From Parietaria judaica (lineage: Eukaryota > Streptophyta > Magnoliopsida > Rosales > Urticaceae): DNA of 64,000 bases. How positions within the stretch are numbered: position 1 is the stretch's first letter; each line of letters opens with the position of its first letter. A program made the position numbers and the translations under genes. Under the pieces are notes generated by a model. The model saw only the letters and a list, made by a program, of their open reading frames with translations, did no database searches and was not told the DNA's origin. The DNA is taken from NCBI GenBank assembly GCA_954871525.1, contig OX940863.1, forward strand, positions 2,394,001-2,458,000, given 5' to 3'. Positions 35,065-48,328 of this stretch are shown here, one piece after another.

Positions 35065-37591
35065 ATCAATGAATCACAAATATCTTTTTATTATTAAACT
35101 ATATGTACGTAAAAGTTAAAACATGCACGTGTTTGAAGAAATTGAATACTATTAGATTCTTTTTTTTTTTCTTGCTTGGTTAATATTGTGTTTCGGTATA
35201 TACTATATAGTACTATTCTATTTAGCGACTGATGAACAAGAATTATATCCGAATGAGGCTAGATTTAATCTTTGCAGTATATTTATTATAGTGAAAATTT
35301 AAGGGGTCGAGCTAAAATTGAAATTAAAAAGTAATAATAAAAAAAAGGTCTTACATGCACTAAATTATCGTTTTTTTTTTAAACGATCAGTGTCATGTGC
35401 TAATGTAAAGTCAAAATGGAGGCAAAATAAATTAAACTATGGCGAGGACGGGGTTATTAATATATGTATATATAAAAATACGAGGTACATGTGTGGAGAA
35501 ACTAAATAGGATCAGTGACGTAAAGCTGATTACTTGGTTATGAGAATGATCATAAAATATTTTCAACACTAACTCTATGAAGTATGAACATCGATCTTCG
35601 GAATACTGGATTAATTTACTAACTATTAGAGTTCTTAGATAGTGATTATAATAACAAGTACGTGTAACTTATGATGGTTTTTTTTTTTTTTTTTAACTTG
35701 TGTTTGTCAGAAAGAAAAGAAAAGAAAAAACGCAAATTTTTTATCGTCTATACTGGATGACCAAGGACAAAACCGAGAACTACAACTACAATTTTCCCCC
35801 TTACATGTAATATGTATTGATATTTCGTTCTTTTCTCGGCTAAAATTCAAGGCACAATAGACCTTCATTAATTTAATATTTATAAAATAATACTTTTGTA
35901 AAGTCTTGACTCTAATAAATATATTACTAATTTTACTTCATAAATTAATAACTTGGATATTATAATAAAATTCCCTTATTCCAAGAGTATTAATTTATAA
36001 AACAAATTTACTGTATATATCATCACGAAGTCTAATTATTTTATTTTAATAGCATATTAGATAGATAAACAGATAATTAGTCATTAGAGCATAATTATGT
36101 GATACTGAATCACCAAAATCTATGTATCTAATCATTACAACTATATTAGAAGAGTGCAAAATAGATTTTCACGTCCTCTTTTTAGGTGTATCATGTATGG
36201 AAAGGTGGCCAATGCCATTAAGGTGTTTAATATCAATGTGTATATGATCCACTAATTAGTGTTTTTCTTCTTAATTTCACTATTTTATTTGATTAATAAT
36301 TAGGTGATTGACATTATGATTAATTCAAAATAAAATCCTCCTTCTTTTTTGTTTTTCTCAAAGCGTCATGATATGTAAAATTATGCTAGTTACTCGGAAA
36401 GTAGCCAAAAAGAGGAGACAAAATATCACAAATTTCAATGAATGAAATTAACTAGAAAGTGCCACAAATTTCATTGCCTGCCATTATAAATAAGTCTCTT
36501 CGCGAGTGTCAAATGTCCTTGAAAATTATCACAAAAGAGTGTCCACAAATGATGGAAAAAAGGCCAAAACTTTAACTAACTTATTATTGATTGTAAAGTC
36601 AAGATTTACTCATAACACGTACTCATTGAAAACCAATGTGAAAGCATGAGAACATAGAGCAATGAAAGGAATCTAAAATTAATAATTCCAGATACTTTAC
36701 AAAGCATGCTTAATATGGTGGTGATAAAAATATCATTTTAATTAAAAGCTTGTGTGAATAGTAATTTGATAGAGTATGGCGTTGAATGGGTAAATAGTGG
36801 GAGGTTATAATTTGCATGCGCATTGAACTTGAACAGAACCACCCATGCCTTATATATATTATACATGCATGTTATTAGGTTAAACTACAAGTGTGTTTTG
36901 AAGAAGAAAAAAAAAATCTTTTTTATGTAGTAATAGGCCGGTTGATTATGGCATATAATGCACTAATAAGCTTATATATTATTCTTGAATTAAATAATAA
37001 TATAGCTTAGAATTCTGGGCAATAACAGCATGTGTGTAATGATGTATGTGAAGAAATTTAGATGAATTTTGATATGGCTTATAAATTTTGATGTTGCACC
37101 ACCACATCATCAATTAATATTTTAATACGGTCGTTGCACGGTTTATGACAAGATCATGAAATCACTGTTACGTGGATCACCTATAACTGGTTAATATATA
37201 TATATTTACACTTTTCGATGTAAAGTATATGCTGTCTATCTTTCCAAAGATGATCAACATGTGTCTTAAAGGCAATGTAAAATGAATCTTAGTAAGAAGA
37301 CAAAGTTTTTATATAAAAAGAAATAGCAACGTAAATAAAATTAATAAGAAAACTATATTTGAACATTATATATTTGAATTATTTGTTAAATAAGATATGA
37401 TGATCAAATTAATAATCTTGGTATTCTCAAAGGCCGATTGCAAATTTTAGCACAAAGAAAAGTCAACATATCTTTATCACATGAACAAAAAAAACATACA
37501 ATAGCATAAGGCCCCACGAAAGTAATACATATTTAAGGACCCAATATAAACGGTCACTCACTAATTTCTTAAAGAGTTTTTTTTTTTCCTC
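35065..37591. other. AT-rich intergenic DNA between the NIP genes
   Basis: No gene is recognised. The first few hundred bases hold the 3'UTR of the first NIP gene. The rest is AT-rich with homopolymer runs. Confidence 0.55.
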
Positions 37592-38012
37592 GAATAGTCC
37601 TACTCATAAGAAGTAAGTGCACTAATAGTCTCTTAAATATGATATTGACGCTAATAGTCCTTTTGGTAAAAAGACGTTGTTGTGCTCATGATCCCTTTGA
37701 AACAAAATTGACGTTGACGGTCGTTTTTATACCGATTTTGTGATGTGACGGTCTCTCACAATTAATTTTGACAAAAATATAGATCAAAATATTAAAAATA
37801 ATAATTATTTCATACATATTTTCGTAACAACTAACTTTTTAATCATCTAATAACTTTTTAATAATTTTCATCCACATTTCCATCAAAATGAATTGTGAGA
37901 GATAGTCAAAGCCCATAATTTGTATGAGATAGGGGGACTGTTGGAGCCTATTTTATTTTTGAGGGATCATATTGATGCAAAAGTCTTTTATGAGAGTGAC
38001 TATTATTTGTGT
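37592..38012. mobile_element. Diverged fold-back MITE-like sequence
   Basis: An imperfect inverted repeat spans the region: GAATAGTCCTACTCATAAGA on the left against AATAGTCACTCTCATAAAAG on the right arm's other strand. TCTCACAATT-type blocks match further inside. No clear target duplication was found. Confidence 0.4.
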
Positions 38013-38379
38013 CAATTTTATTTATATATATAAAAAAAAAATCATCGACGCACCAACTCTTTATCAAAAAAATTATTGGAGAACAAATTCTTTGTTAAAT
38101 TATATAATATCTTGTTGAATATAGGAGACGTCAATTTTCATGGAGTTATTTTTAAAGTTTTCAGTTGTTGAGCAATGTATGAGTAATGACCAATAAGCAA
38201 CGCATTCACATTATACATTTAAACCTCATTCGGTTTCAATTCCTACCAAAACTTTGAGCTTATTTCCCCATTTTAGCCACTAATTAAGCCAATAATATTA
38301 AGTGTACATCTTTTTTGACGAGCAACAATTCACGTTAATTGACTGAAAATCATTTTAATTTCATAATCAAACTTCAGAG

Positions 38380-39697
38380 CAGGGCCAGCCCAACTTACGG
38401 GCGAGTTGGGCGGTCGCCCAAGGCCCCGATTTTAAATAAGGCATGTAATACATATATTTAATTAAAGCCTTGATTGATTACTTAGTGTACTAGTAAATCG
38501 TCAAATTATAAAGATTTTGAATCCTAAGACAATTTTTTTAGTTTTACAATAAATCATTGCTTAGCTAACGTACTAGAACAAATGAGTCATACATGTTCAT
38601 AAAATTACAACATAGCTTTTGCAATACCGTACAACTAATGGTAATTATAAAGTTAATAATGAAGACTTATCTTGCATCTTACAACTAAAGCTTTGATAGA
38701 TTATTTATCAACGCTTTAATTGTAAAATGCAATTTATTGTGTAAGATCTATTCGGTCTTCGTCCTTGCATATCTTTACAATACCGTATAGCTCATGCAAT
38801 ATCGTATTATAGGCCTAAAAAAGGTCATCAAGAAACGGTGGTGGTGATGGTGTTGACTGTGGAGGAGGAGAAGCACCGGCGATCAAGAAATCCTCTTCCA
38901 AGAGGAGTGAGCATGAAGACGAATTCATCAAGTATGAGCATGGCGATGTACGAAAAGTCGTTCGTCCACGGTGGAGGAGCAAGCAGACACGCTTAGAGGA
39001 GCAGACTCCCTCAGGCGACCAACCAATCATGAAGGGAGAGTTACAGTCCAACGCTAAGTCCGTTGTCGACGCCATCGATCGATTGACCTAAGTGGTTGAG
39101 TCCATGATGAAGAAAGACACTGCGGCGAATGACGAGAAGAAGGAAGAGCCTATTTAAGACGGCAGATGAGAATCACATGCGATCAAGAAGACTTCAAAGA
39201 AGAGGAGTGAGCGCGACGACGAACTCATTAAGTATGAGCATGGCGATGTAAAGAAAACTTCAAATAAGAGGAGAGAGCGCGGCAACGAACCCATCAAGTA
39301 CGAGCATGGTGATGTACGAAAACGGGTTATGAAGGTATCGTTCGTTCACGGTGAGGGAGCAGGCAGACAAGCTTCATAGAAGCAGACTCCTTCGGGCGAT
39401 GGACCGATCATGAAGGGAGAGTTACAATGCGACGGAGTGAGCGCGACGACGAACCAATCGAGTACGAGCATGGCGATGTACTGAAACGAGTTAAGAAGGT
39501 GTCGGACTCTCTCGGGCGACGGAACGATCATGAAGAGAGAGTTACAGTGCGACGCTAAATCCGTAGCTGATGCCATCGATCGATTGCATATATTTATGCA
39601 ATATCGTATAGCTCCTGCAATATTGTATTGCAGGCCCAAAAAGAGGCCTCATATTAACGATTCGCTCAAGACCCTAAAAATAGTCGGACCGGCCTTA
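38380..39697. mobile_element. hAT-like element with internal coding repeats
   Basis: The ends CAGGGCCAGCCCAAC and, on the other strand, TAAGGCCGGTCCGAC form an imperfect TIR. The 8-bp flanks CTTCAGAG (38372-38379) and CTTCAAAG (39698-39705) match at 7 of 8. The interior from about 38815 is GC-richer than its surroundings and contains repeated coding-like modules (next entry). No hAT transposase motif is seen, so it is non-autonomous. Confidence 0.6.
38815..39640 (+). pseudogene. Repeated, broken coding module inside the hAT-like element
   Basis: The plus strand reads KRSEHEDEFIKYEHGDVRK, a basic linker, then PSGDQPIMKGELQ and AKSVVDAIDRLT followed by a stop. Related blocks recur three to four times: GAGCATGGCGATGTA at about 38937, 39237, 39306 (variant) and 39467, and ATCATGAAGGGAGAGTTACA at 39027 and 39407 with a variant at 39525. 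The copies are in mixed frames with stops. The AKSVVDAIDRL...VESMMKK end resembles the coiled tail of transposon-associated Myb/SANT-like proteins, but that is only a guess. Confidence 0.4.
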
Positions 39698-39705
39698 CTT
39701 CAAAG

Positions 39706-41335
39706 TTTCTATTTGTGAAGAAAATTCGTGTTCAAGTTGTACGTGAATGGAAGCTAGACATACTACGCGGAGTAGACCAAAGTTTGAGCAACTATTTTAA
39801 GAAAAAAAAAACAATTTGATATGTAAAATCAAACCATAACATAAACGCATGCTTTGACAAATGAAGGTGTTGATGAAAGAATAAATAGTTTGATTAAATT
39901 TTTTTATTCAATTTTCAAATGTAAAATAAAGTTAATTCGACTATGTGGCATGAATATCAGTTACTAATTTAAATACCCTTAGAGTTTGTACTTTTTTCAT
40001 AAACTTTGACGTGTTTTCCGTGGAATAATATTGTTAATTTGGAACGCGACATATTTTAACTACTAAGTCTCATGTTTTTATTTTATTTTATCTATATTAA
40101 AGTCTAAAGTAATTAATTCAATAAATTTAGGACTTAATCACAATACTATGAGTATTGAGTTTGGAATATTATATATATATATATATATATATGTGTGTTG
40201 TGGAATTAAGATTCAGACCACATTTATGACTAATTAATATATCCACTGACACGATACATACAAATTAGACATTTTAATATTAAAAAAATTGATATTCGCA
40301 TTAAATAGACGTAATTTTTAGGAAATAATTTAATACTTCGACGCTTATGATCGTAATCACCATCATTAACAATATCATAGAAAATTTATTTTCTAATTTG
40401 TATGATTTTCCCATAAATAATTATGGAGATCGTCCGTCCATCACATCGCACACACGTACTACACCAAAATTAAGAAATATTGCTATTCGCCAACTCATAA
40501 TATTAAATGCCTTTAAAAAGTTTCTAAAACTCTAACATGGTTACAATAAATTCTCAACCAATCAAAATAATAACGAAAATTGATAAATGATCTTCTATAA
40601 CTATATATCTAGCTATAAAGATATCTAAAAAGAATTCACAAAAAAATCAAATGTTGCGTAGATTAGATTTCTTTCACAATTCTTTCATTTCAAGATCAAA
40701 ATAATCATCCATCGAAATTCATTTCAAAGATAAAAAGATAAGACAAATTTTACAAATCTAAACATGAAAGTTAAAAAATTTGTCTTATTATTGGCCTATT
40801 TGAACTCGAAATCCCTGAATTGCGACAATACCGAAACCGCCGGTATCTGATTTTCTGAACTTATAAGAGTATATATCCCTAAATATTTTATGAAAACTAT
40901 TTTTTTTTTAAATCATTTATGTACTACATCAACACAATTATATACGTGATGACCAATAGAAATATAACTTATCCATCTATATTTGGGAGTCTTGATCTTT
41001 TTTTTTTTACTAAAAAAAGACAATGCCAAATCTCATTTCACGAATTAATTAAAAGGAAACAGCTTAATGATTTTCAATGTAATATGGTTATGATTATTCA
41101 TTAATTGCCCATTAGAGGGTAAAGATTAACGTAATTATCAACGGTGCGAAACCGAGTTTATCCAAAGTTGAACGGTGTGTTTTAATTTCTGGTTGGTAGT
41201 TGAAGAAGTCTTGAATACAAAAGGGCACTTTTTTCAACGCCATCACAAAGTAACAACTCATTGGTGATCCTCAAAGAGAAGCTTCATTTCTGATTTAGTC
41301 AAATCTCTCTGTCTTTTTGGATCCTTTTGAGCACC
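39706..41335. other. AT-rich intergenic DNA upstream of the second NIP gene
   Basis: No gene is recognised. A short TA microsatellite lies near 40170-40192. The last part includes the promoter region of the second NIP gene. Confidence 0.55.
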
Positions 41336-41342
41336 TATAAAT
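41336..41342 (+). promoter_or_regulatory. TATA box of the second NIP gene
   Basis: TATAAAT lies 79 bp before the ATG at 41415, a plausible core promoter. Inferred from position. Confidence 0.5.
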
Positions 41343-41414
41343 TCGAGTTTTCTCTCTTAAGATACTACACACAGTGCTATTCTCTTCTCTCTCGGAATCC
41401 AGTGTCTTGCAGCG

Positions 41415-43262
41415 ATGTCCGAGAGCTCGACGAGCAACGGAAACCACGTTGTGAACGTGAAAGACGGCGGCGATGGCCCCAAGCCTCGCGACTCGTCGTC
41501 GATCAATTCTTGCGTGTCTATTTCTTTCATCCAAAAGGTTTGTGTCTCAGATTTTATTACTAGTCTTTGATCACTCTCGTCACTTATGGCGAAGGAAAAC
41601 CAAGGAAAACCGTGTCATGTATTTTTTTGGGCAGATTCTTGCGGAGGTGCTGGCCACGTATTTCGTGATATTCGCGGGGTGCGCCTCGGTGGCGGTGAAT
41701 CTAGACAAGGAGAAAGTGGTGACTTTGCCGGGGATTTCAATAGTTTGGGGGCTGGTGGTTATGGTGATGGTCTACTCGGTGGGCCACATCTCCGGCGCCC
41801 ATTTCAACCCGGCCGTCACCCTCGCCTTTGCTTCCACCAAGAGGTTTCCTCTCAAACAGGTGAACCAACATTACCTACAATTACCATTAATCTTATCATA
41901 AGATAAAAATGCGACGGAACCAAAATTAAAAATCTAGGGGCCGGGGGGTTGCAAAATGCGTAAATTGTTTTAAATTATACCCTTTGTTCAATTTTAATTT
42001 TTTTTAATGGGAGAACCGACGGCAGTCTCGGCCTGGCTGTCGACGGTCATTTAGCGCAAACTAGGCCGGTTTAGTGATTGAGCAATTAAACTAGTATAGT
42101 TAGATATAAAAAAGAAATTGAAAAATCATTGACTGTTAATAAAATAAAATAAAAAGTACCCATAATTGCAAGAGGAAACATTTTTTTTTTTAATGAGATT
42201 ACTAGTCAAACACAAAGAGAGAGAAGAAGAGAGACAAAGCTTTTAATAATCACTAATGACACATGGGAACTCCACCATATTAAACACACCCACATTGACT
42301 TGTATTCCAAGTCAACAATATTAATCGCGTAATTGTAGCACAAAATTGAAAATATGTTATGATTTACCACAAGCCTTTTTTCAAAGCTTCTGTTGCTAAT
42401 CTTATGATTAATTATTAATTATAGGTTCCGGCGTATATAATAGCTCAAGTGCTCGGATCAACGCTTGCCAGCGGTACAATTAGGCTGATGTTTAGCGGCA
42501 AAGATCAGAATCATTTCGTTGGAACGTCGCCGTCCGGAACTGACATGCAGTCCTTTGCGATTGAGTTTGTCATCACATTCTACCTCATGTTCGTCGTCTC
42601 TGGTGTTGCCACCGATAACCGAGCGGTAATTGTTTGTATTTTTTTTAGTATCAAAAAGCTTGAACTCGATAATTATATATTCCCATTTTATATAGTTTTC
42701 CAATAAACATATAATATATATTTAAAATATTGACTCTATTAGTATTATATGCTGTGGGATTATTGCATTCACATTAGAATATAGATTAAATAAATGGTCC
42801 GAGATCTTGAAGACCATTTTATTTATAAATTATATCTAGATGTTGACAAATATATATGAATATATATTTTTTTTCTTTTGATAATTTGATGGACAGATTG
42901 GCGAGCTTGCCGGTCTAGCTGTTGGCTCCACGGTTCTTCTCAACGTATTATTTGCAGGGTAATTAACTTGATCATATTATATTATATGCTTTCATATCTT
43001 AATTCACAATTAATATTAATTATTTATGTTAAATATTTGCAGGCCAATTTCGGGGGCATCAATGAACCCAGCGAGGAGCTTGGGACCGGCGATCGTGTGG
43101 CACCATTACGACGGGCTGTGGATATACATCGTGTCGCCGATACTCGGGGCGACTGCGGGCGCATGGGTGTACAACCTGATCAGGTTCACCGACAAGCCTC
43201 TGCGCGAGATCACCAAGAGCGGCTCGTTCTTGAAGAGCTTAACGCGCAACACATCCACTTGA
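41415..43262 (+). CDS. NIP1: NIP1-type aquaporin, canonical
   Basis: Five exons (41415-41537, 41635-41859, 42425-42625, 42897-42958, 43043-43262) give 276 residues. Introns fall at the same places and phases as in the neighbouring NIP gene, including the split glycine codon between exons 4 and 5, so the two are paralogues. Both NPA boxes are intact (N99 in HFNPAVT, N212 in SMNPARS). The selectivity filter is W79, V200, A209, R215, the NIP subgroup I signature typical of glycerol/water channels. The C-terminal EITKSGSFLKS holds a serine (about 265) equivalent to the nodulin-26 CDPK site. Found in plasma, ER or symbiosome-type membranes in the family; which here is unknown. Confidence 0.93.
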
Positions 43263-43498
43263 TCCGTTCGTACGTAACGTGGTGCGAGAAGGGCGAAGTT
43301 GACTTTTCGCTACTTAAATGCTCAAACAAAAAACAAAACAAAATATCTATGTTTAGAAGATTAGTAGGTAAAAAGGAGTAGAGCTGTAGAGACAGTAAAT
43401 TAAACTCTTGTTAATTTGCCGCGTTGTGATACAATGCAATTATAGTGTAATTATAAGATTGTCAGATTTGCTTCTTCTGTGACAAGATTCACGTGTTT

Positions 43499-43549
43499 GA
43501 AATCAATGCACGGAGTCCGTGCATTGATTTCAATGCACGGAGTCCGTGC
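43499..43549. repeat. Near-perfect palindrome plus a second nested palindrome
   Basis: A 16-bp arm (43499-43514, GAAATCAATGCACGGA) pairs perfectly with 43516-43531 across one base. Immediately after, 43535-43549 (GCACGGAGTCCGTGC) repeats the core as a 7-bp-arm palindrome. It lies about 240 bp past the stop of the second NIP gene, probably in or beyond its 3'UTR. It may form a stable cruciform or RNA hairpin. Confidence 0.85.
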
Positions 43550-44396
43550 CACGGACGCAATGTGAAAGCTTACGTAGAATCAAAAAAAAAAAAGGCAGTT
43601 TTGGATAAGTCATTGCATGAAAACTTTGAAAGTCACCACAAGAATCTTATTCATATGCGTGCGATAAGACAATTTGTGTTGTTGTGCTTTAGATTAATTA
43701 TTCAAAATAATTAATCTATTGGCATTGACTTTTCTCGTCAAAGTGTACGTGAAATGCATGATAATAGAAATATATTGATCATATCCATTATTATGTATGT
43801 ATGTGTGTGCCTATGAATAATATTATATATTTACATAATTATGGACCAGCTACGGGCTACCATACCATTCCATGTGAACCAACTTGATGGCCTAAATGAA
43901 GCGATGACGATATCGGTTCCGGAAATTACGAGCTAGATGGTCTGGATGCAATACTTTTCTCCACAAACATGTGAAAAACGACGGTATATTTATATATGTA
44001 TTGAAAAAATACATTTGTAACCTCTGTTTTCTCAATCTCTCAGATATCTTGTGAATTTAGACTCTTCTCTTCTATACAATAACAAAGAAAGACTCACTAT
44101 TATCTAACGTGATTGGGCCAGTGATCCTCTGCATCACAGTCCACCAAGAAGACGTTCTTGCTACCAGTGATATTCTGCCACCTCAGCACCAATAATAGTG
44201 TGTATATATAGATTTTGTATAATGAATTGATTAAGTTTAACCCTCTCCTGGATCAGCAAATGAATTTAATCTGCATTACTGAAGGGACATGCATGTACAT
44301 CAATGGTTAAACAAAACATTAGGAAGCCCAAGAAACCCTAAGCTTCCGCAAACGTGGTAAAATTAGCACAGAAACGCATTCTTCGAGGAGTCTAAC
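43550..44396. other. Intergenic DNA between convergent NIP and seipin genes
   Basis: No gene is seen. It should contain the 3' ends of both neighbours; ordinary AT-rich sequence otherwise. Confidence 0.5.
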
Positions 44397-46479
44397 CTAA
44401 CGTCTTGGTCTTATTCTCGGCATAAGGACGGGTCGGCAACACAGTAGAGTACACATCAGCACCGTCGTGAACAAAATCATAGCGGTCCAGACGAATATTG
44501 TTCTCTTCCAATTCCAGAGTAACCTCTTAAACATGGGAAGCTCTGATTGGAAGGCTAGTGTGGCTTTATATATCTCGGGGATGCCGGCACCGGGCCGGTA
44601 TTCGGCCCGTTGCTCGATGGTGACCTTCAAGCATGAAGTGGGGATTTCTCCTTCTCTGAAGCCTTTGAATTTCACGTCGATCGTTTGAGATTCCGAACCG
44701 TAGCCGGTGACGAGCGGGGCGACCTTGAGGAAGGTCAGCAGAAGGCGAATCGGCTCGCTGTTGAAGTGTAGCATGCAAGGATGGCTTGAGCTGGCTAGCG
44801 TTACGCCTTTGATAGAGAGCAAATCTACTCTCACCTATGATTGAAAAGAAAAAGAAAAGAATTAGCATTGTCTTTATATTCTACTATTTAGTAAAACAGT
44901 TTTCACCAAGCAGAAAAATAATGTTCATATAGATATTTAAGCTTTATTTTGAGGGAATTTTGGGTATATTTTGATTTAGTTGAAAGTTATTATCAAGACA
45001 TATCGTGGAGAGTTTTCGCCTTTCTACGATGCGCATTTTGTGCTATTTGGTTGACTATTCGAGTTTTTCGGTAATTATCGCTCCCTTGAACTCCCGCTCG
45101 TCTAATATTTCGCGTTTGATTTTGCTTCCGGCCCAATCAATTTTCCTATTGTTACTCTAATCCACCCACGAATGCGATAAGAGACATAGCACAAACAAGT
45201 TCTAAGCATAAAAAGTAGAGTTCTTGATATTATTATGTGAGATTTCGAGGAAACATGGGAAAGAAAAACTAAATTATTCTTAACTTAAACAGCGTAAACA
45301 TAAGACTTCTGGAATCTAGCAAGATCAGCTGAGAAATTCACTTCCAATGAGGATGAGCTTAAAAGTTACCTGAAAGATCCCGAGATTTCTGTTGTACTCC
45401 GACTCGGGCACGGTGAACGAAACAACAGCCTGCAATCTGTGCGTAGCAGGTATAACCCGAAACCACACTTGCTCCCGAGCTTCCTTTAGTTCCTCACAGT
45501 CAATACCACAATCAGCCTCAGCGCAAGATATTATCGGGACATAAGCCACAGGTCGAAGCTTGGTGAAATCGAAGTTCAAAACTTCCTTGATCTGAACCGG
45601 CTCCTCAACCAGATACTTCATCAAACACCCGCTAAACACGAGCGAAGAAGCCAGAATGCTGCAGAGCACGAAAAGAACGTAAAACGCCCAGAGCAAGCCC
45701 CATCCGAAACGCAAGGCCACTTGTAAAAACGCCTTGTGATCCTTGAGCGATTCGTGAAGCAATGGACTGATCAACCCGCAAACCAATTCAATGAAGCTCT
45801 CTACGTTCCCGATGAAACGCTCTCTGCAACGGCTAAGTGTTCGAAAAGGGTCCGTAACAAACGCATAGAAAGTACAAAATCCCCAGATTGGGAATGTCAT
45901 AAAGGAAATGAACATGTTAATCTGGAATCCTATTGCCTTGATCATCAATCCAGCTAAAAACAGGAGTACATCGAACGAAGAAACGTCGACTTGCGAAGCT
46001 GATTCAATGGAGTCACGAACCGGAGCTTCATTCACTGTTGTTACAGTCGAATGCTCTTCTTCCTTACGATCACTCGCCACTGGCTGAGTCGAATTCGACT
46101 CTTCCCCATTCTGCGTCGAGTTCGGAGAAATTTCGTACCTTTTGTCATCGACGACCAAAGCAGATTCGGAAACTGTGGACAAGACCAAGCTCGGACTGTT
46201 CGATTGCTTCCCGGATAAGCTTCTGGAGCCCGATCGCCGGCGTCGGAGAGTCGAGGCCGGGGAATCGATATCGGGGTGCGACGTGGATGGCTCTGAGTCG
46301 TCCGAGAAGGAGTCTGCGCAATCGTAGAAGATGAATTCGTCGCCGGCGTCTAAGAACGAAGCGTCATCGTCGTCGTCTTGGTCGGTCCGACTCGAAATCT
46401 CCATTGATGAGGATCCACTAGGGTTCGCAAGGAAGGAGTTTGGAGATCTCGCATTGGAAGAAAGCATCGAACAAAGCAA
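44397..46479 (-). CDS. SEIPIN: Seipin, SEIPIN2/3-type
   Basis: Two minus-strand exons, 45370-46479 and 44397-44834, join in phase 0 (CTTTCAG|GTAAC ... AATCATAG|GTGAG) to 515 residues, the size of plant SEIPIN2/3. Seipins are ER proteins that assemble into rings where lipid droplets form. Residues 1-165 are Ser/Asp-rich and probably cytosolic. Hydrophobic segments lie at about 171-200 and 258-290. The conserved lumenal beta-sandwich runs from about 291 to 470 (VQIKEVLNFDFTKLRPVAYVP ... LLTFLKVAPLVTGYGSESQT). A final membrane segment is at 482-503. The long N-terminal extension separates it from the short SEIPIN1 type. It is convergent with the second NIP gene. Confidence 0.92.
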
Positions 46480-48000
46480 AGAACACTGTGCTTATCTCAC
46501 ACGAAGAAGAAGACGACGAAAACTGATTCCTCTGTTTCGAAACGGAATCGGAGTGTTTCAGAAACGTTTCGCTTTCGAAACGCAAAACTTTTGAGCTTTG
46601 TTTTGGGCTTCAATTTTGGAGCCCATTTGCTCATTATGGGCCTCATTCAGCTTCTGTTGAAAAAATTGGCCCAACTGATTTGTCTGACTACTATTATGTC
46701 CAACTAAATTTGAAAGTCAGCATATAAAAAATGATTACGAATTTACGATAATCATTAACTTGGTTTGAAAAGAAAAGAAAAAAAAAAACTTCATTTGACT
46801 AGAAGAAGTACATTGGTTTGATTAAGTATTGAATAAGGTAATAAGTTATAATTATAATAATGCAAGCTTATTAATCCCTTAAAGTATACATCACGGCTCT
46901 CTAAAGTCAATTAGAGACCTTATTTTATTTGAAAAGGAAGAAAGAAAAAAAGAAAAGAAAAGAGAAATTGCAATGCTCTTTCTTGCCCCGGCAGAAGTGG
47001 AACTTGTAATAAGTCGTCCTTAATTAGTGTCAAAAGAAGTTCAAGTTCATTGCATTAATTTACAATTAAATAAATAATTAGAGTACTTAATTAAATGTTA
47101 AACCGCTTCCTATAATTAGCGTGTAATATACAACAACGCACGTGTGGAACAACCTGTACTTTGCTTCGTCCCAATTTATCACATAACAAATTATTTTTCA
47201 GCTTAAACGCACTTGGTTTGTTTTACGTAAATACAGTCGAAGCTTCAATAAATAGCTCAAGACATTAAAAATAAAAAATAAAAACCCTATGAGTAAGAGA
47301 CTAATTAATTATCAAAGACATGTGAAAACGACCAGAGACTTTTTATATTTGTCAAACCTATCTCATAAAGACGAGGTTGTGTCGTATAACTATAATCTAA
47401 ATGTCAATGATCCTGATTTTTATTTTTATTTTTTATAAATAAAATAAAATCCAAAATCTCGTAAAAAGATACTCGAATTCAATTAGATTGACATCAATAC
47501 AAAAAAGAGCACGCGACTCGTAAAAAATTATATGTGATAAATATCAAAATTTACATTTCAAATAAAGAGAGGAGAATTAGTTAAACTTAAAAATTTCTCA
47601 AACACGTATCTTGATCTTTCACTAAACACAATGTAAATGTGAAGGCTACCAACAATACGAGAGTTTTGAACATAAGAACTAGCATTAATAATTATATGTT
47701 TCTCTTTCGAAAAAATAATCTCCAAAATTAATGATTCCAGATATTTGAGCATGCAATCTCCAAAGAAAAAATAATTTTTTTTTTAATTTTTTTAATAGCT
47801 GAATATCATACGCAATCGCACTCAAAGCTATTGATTATCTCAATCGATTTTTTTTTAGTGTTAATCTTAAAAATAAACTCTCTCTCTCTCTCACTGAAAA
47901 TCAAACTATCGCCTCAAAAGCAAAATTCTGATTATATGAAAAACGAACCAGCTCCAAACCAAGAAAGAATATATATTTTCACGTGCTAAATATTAGTTGG
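46480..48000. other. Intergenic DNA, includes the seipin 5' region
   Basis: The first 120 bases hold the seipin 5'UTR; its promoter runs rightward from there. No gene is recognised beyond it. A CT microsatellite lies at about 47878-47892. Confidence 0.5.
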
Positions 48001-48328
48001 TGTTATGGGTATTTTTGCCTAGCTCAAAAATAGGGTCTAAAATAATAAAAAGCCCAAAAAGTATGGACGCGCTTGAAATGGACACCTTTAAAATGGGCTC
48101 CTTAGAAATGAACGCGGTAGAAATGAGCGCCTTCAAAACGAGCGCGCTTAAACGAGTGACGAGGTCCGGCATAATATATTTTAAAATCTCTTCATTTTTA
48201 TGTCCTTAGGCATATCAACGGCGGAGAATCAAGCTTCAAACCCAATTCAACTTCTAAACGGACATAGGGCTCGGCCCAAAAGTAAAACTTGGGCCGCTTT
48301 ACTGTTGATCCATTTTTCAACATTAACG
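48001..48328. mobile_element. Possible solo LTR with 15-bp internal repeats
   Basis: The block begins TGTTATGGGTATTTTTGCC and ends near CAACATTAACG, with GTTGG on both sides (47996-48000 and 48329-48333). The right end does not finish in CA, so the boundary is doubtful. Inside, six 15-bp units run from 48064 to 48153 (GGACGCGCTTGAAAT, GGACACCTTTAAAAT, GGGCTCCTTAGAAAT and variants), which explains the odd repetitive open frame there. Confidence 0.4.

Noticed and set aside
46038..46594. Plus-strand ORFs opposite seipin exon 1
   Set aside because: They are shadows of the seipin coding strand.
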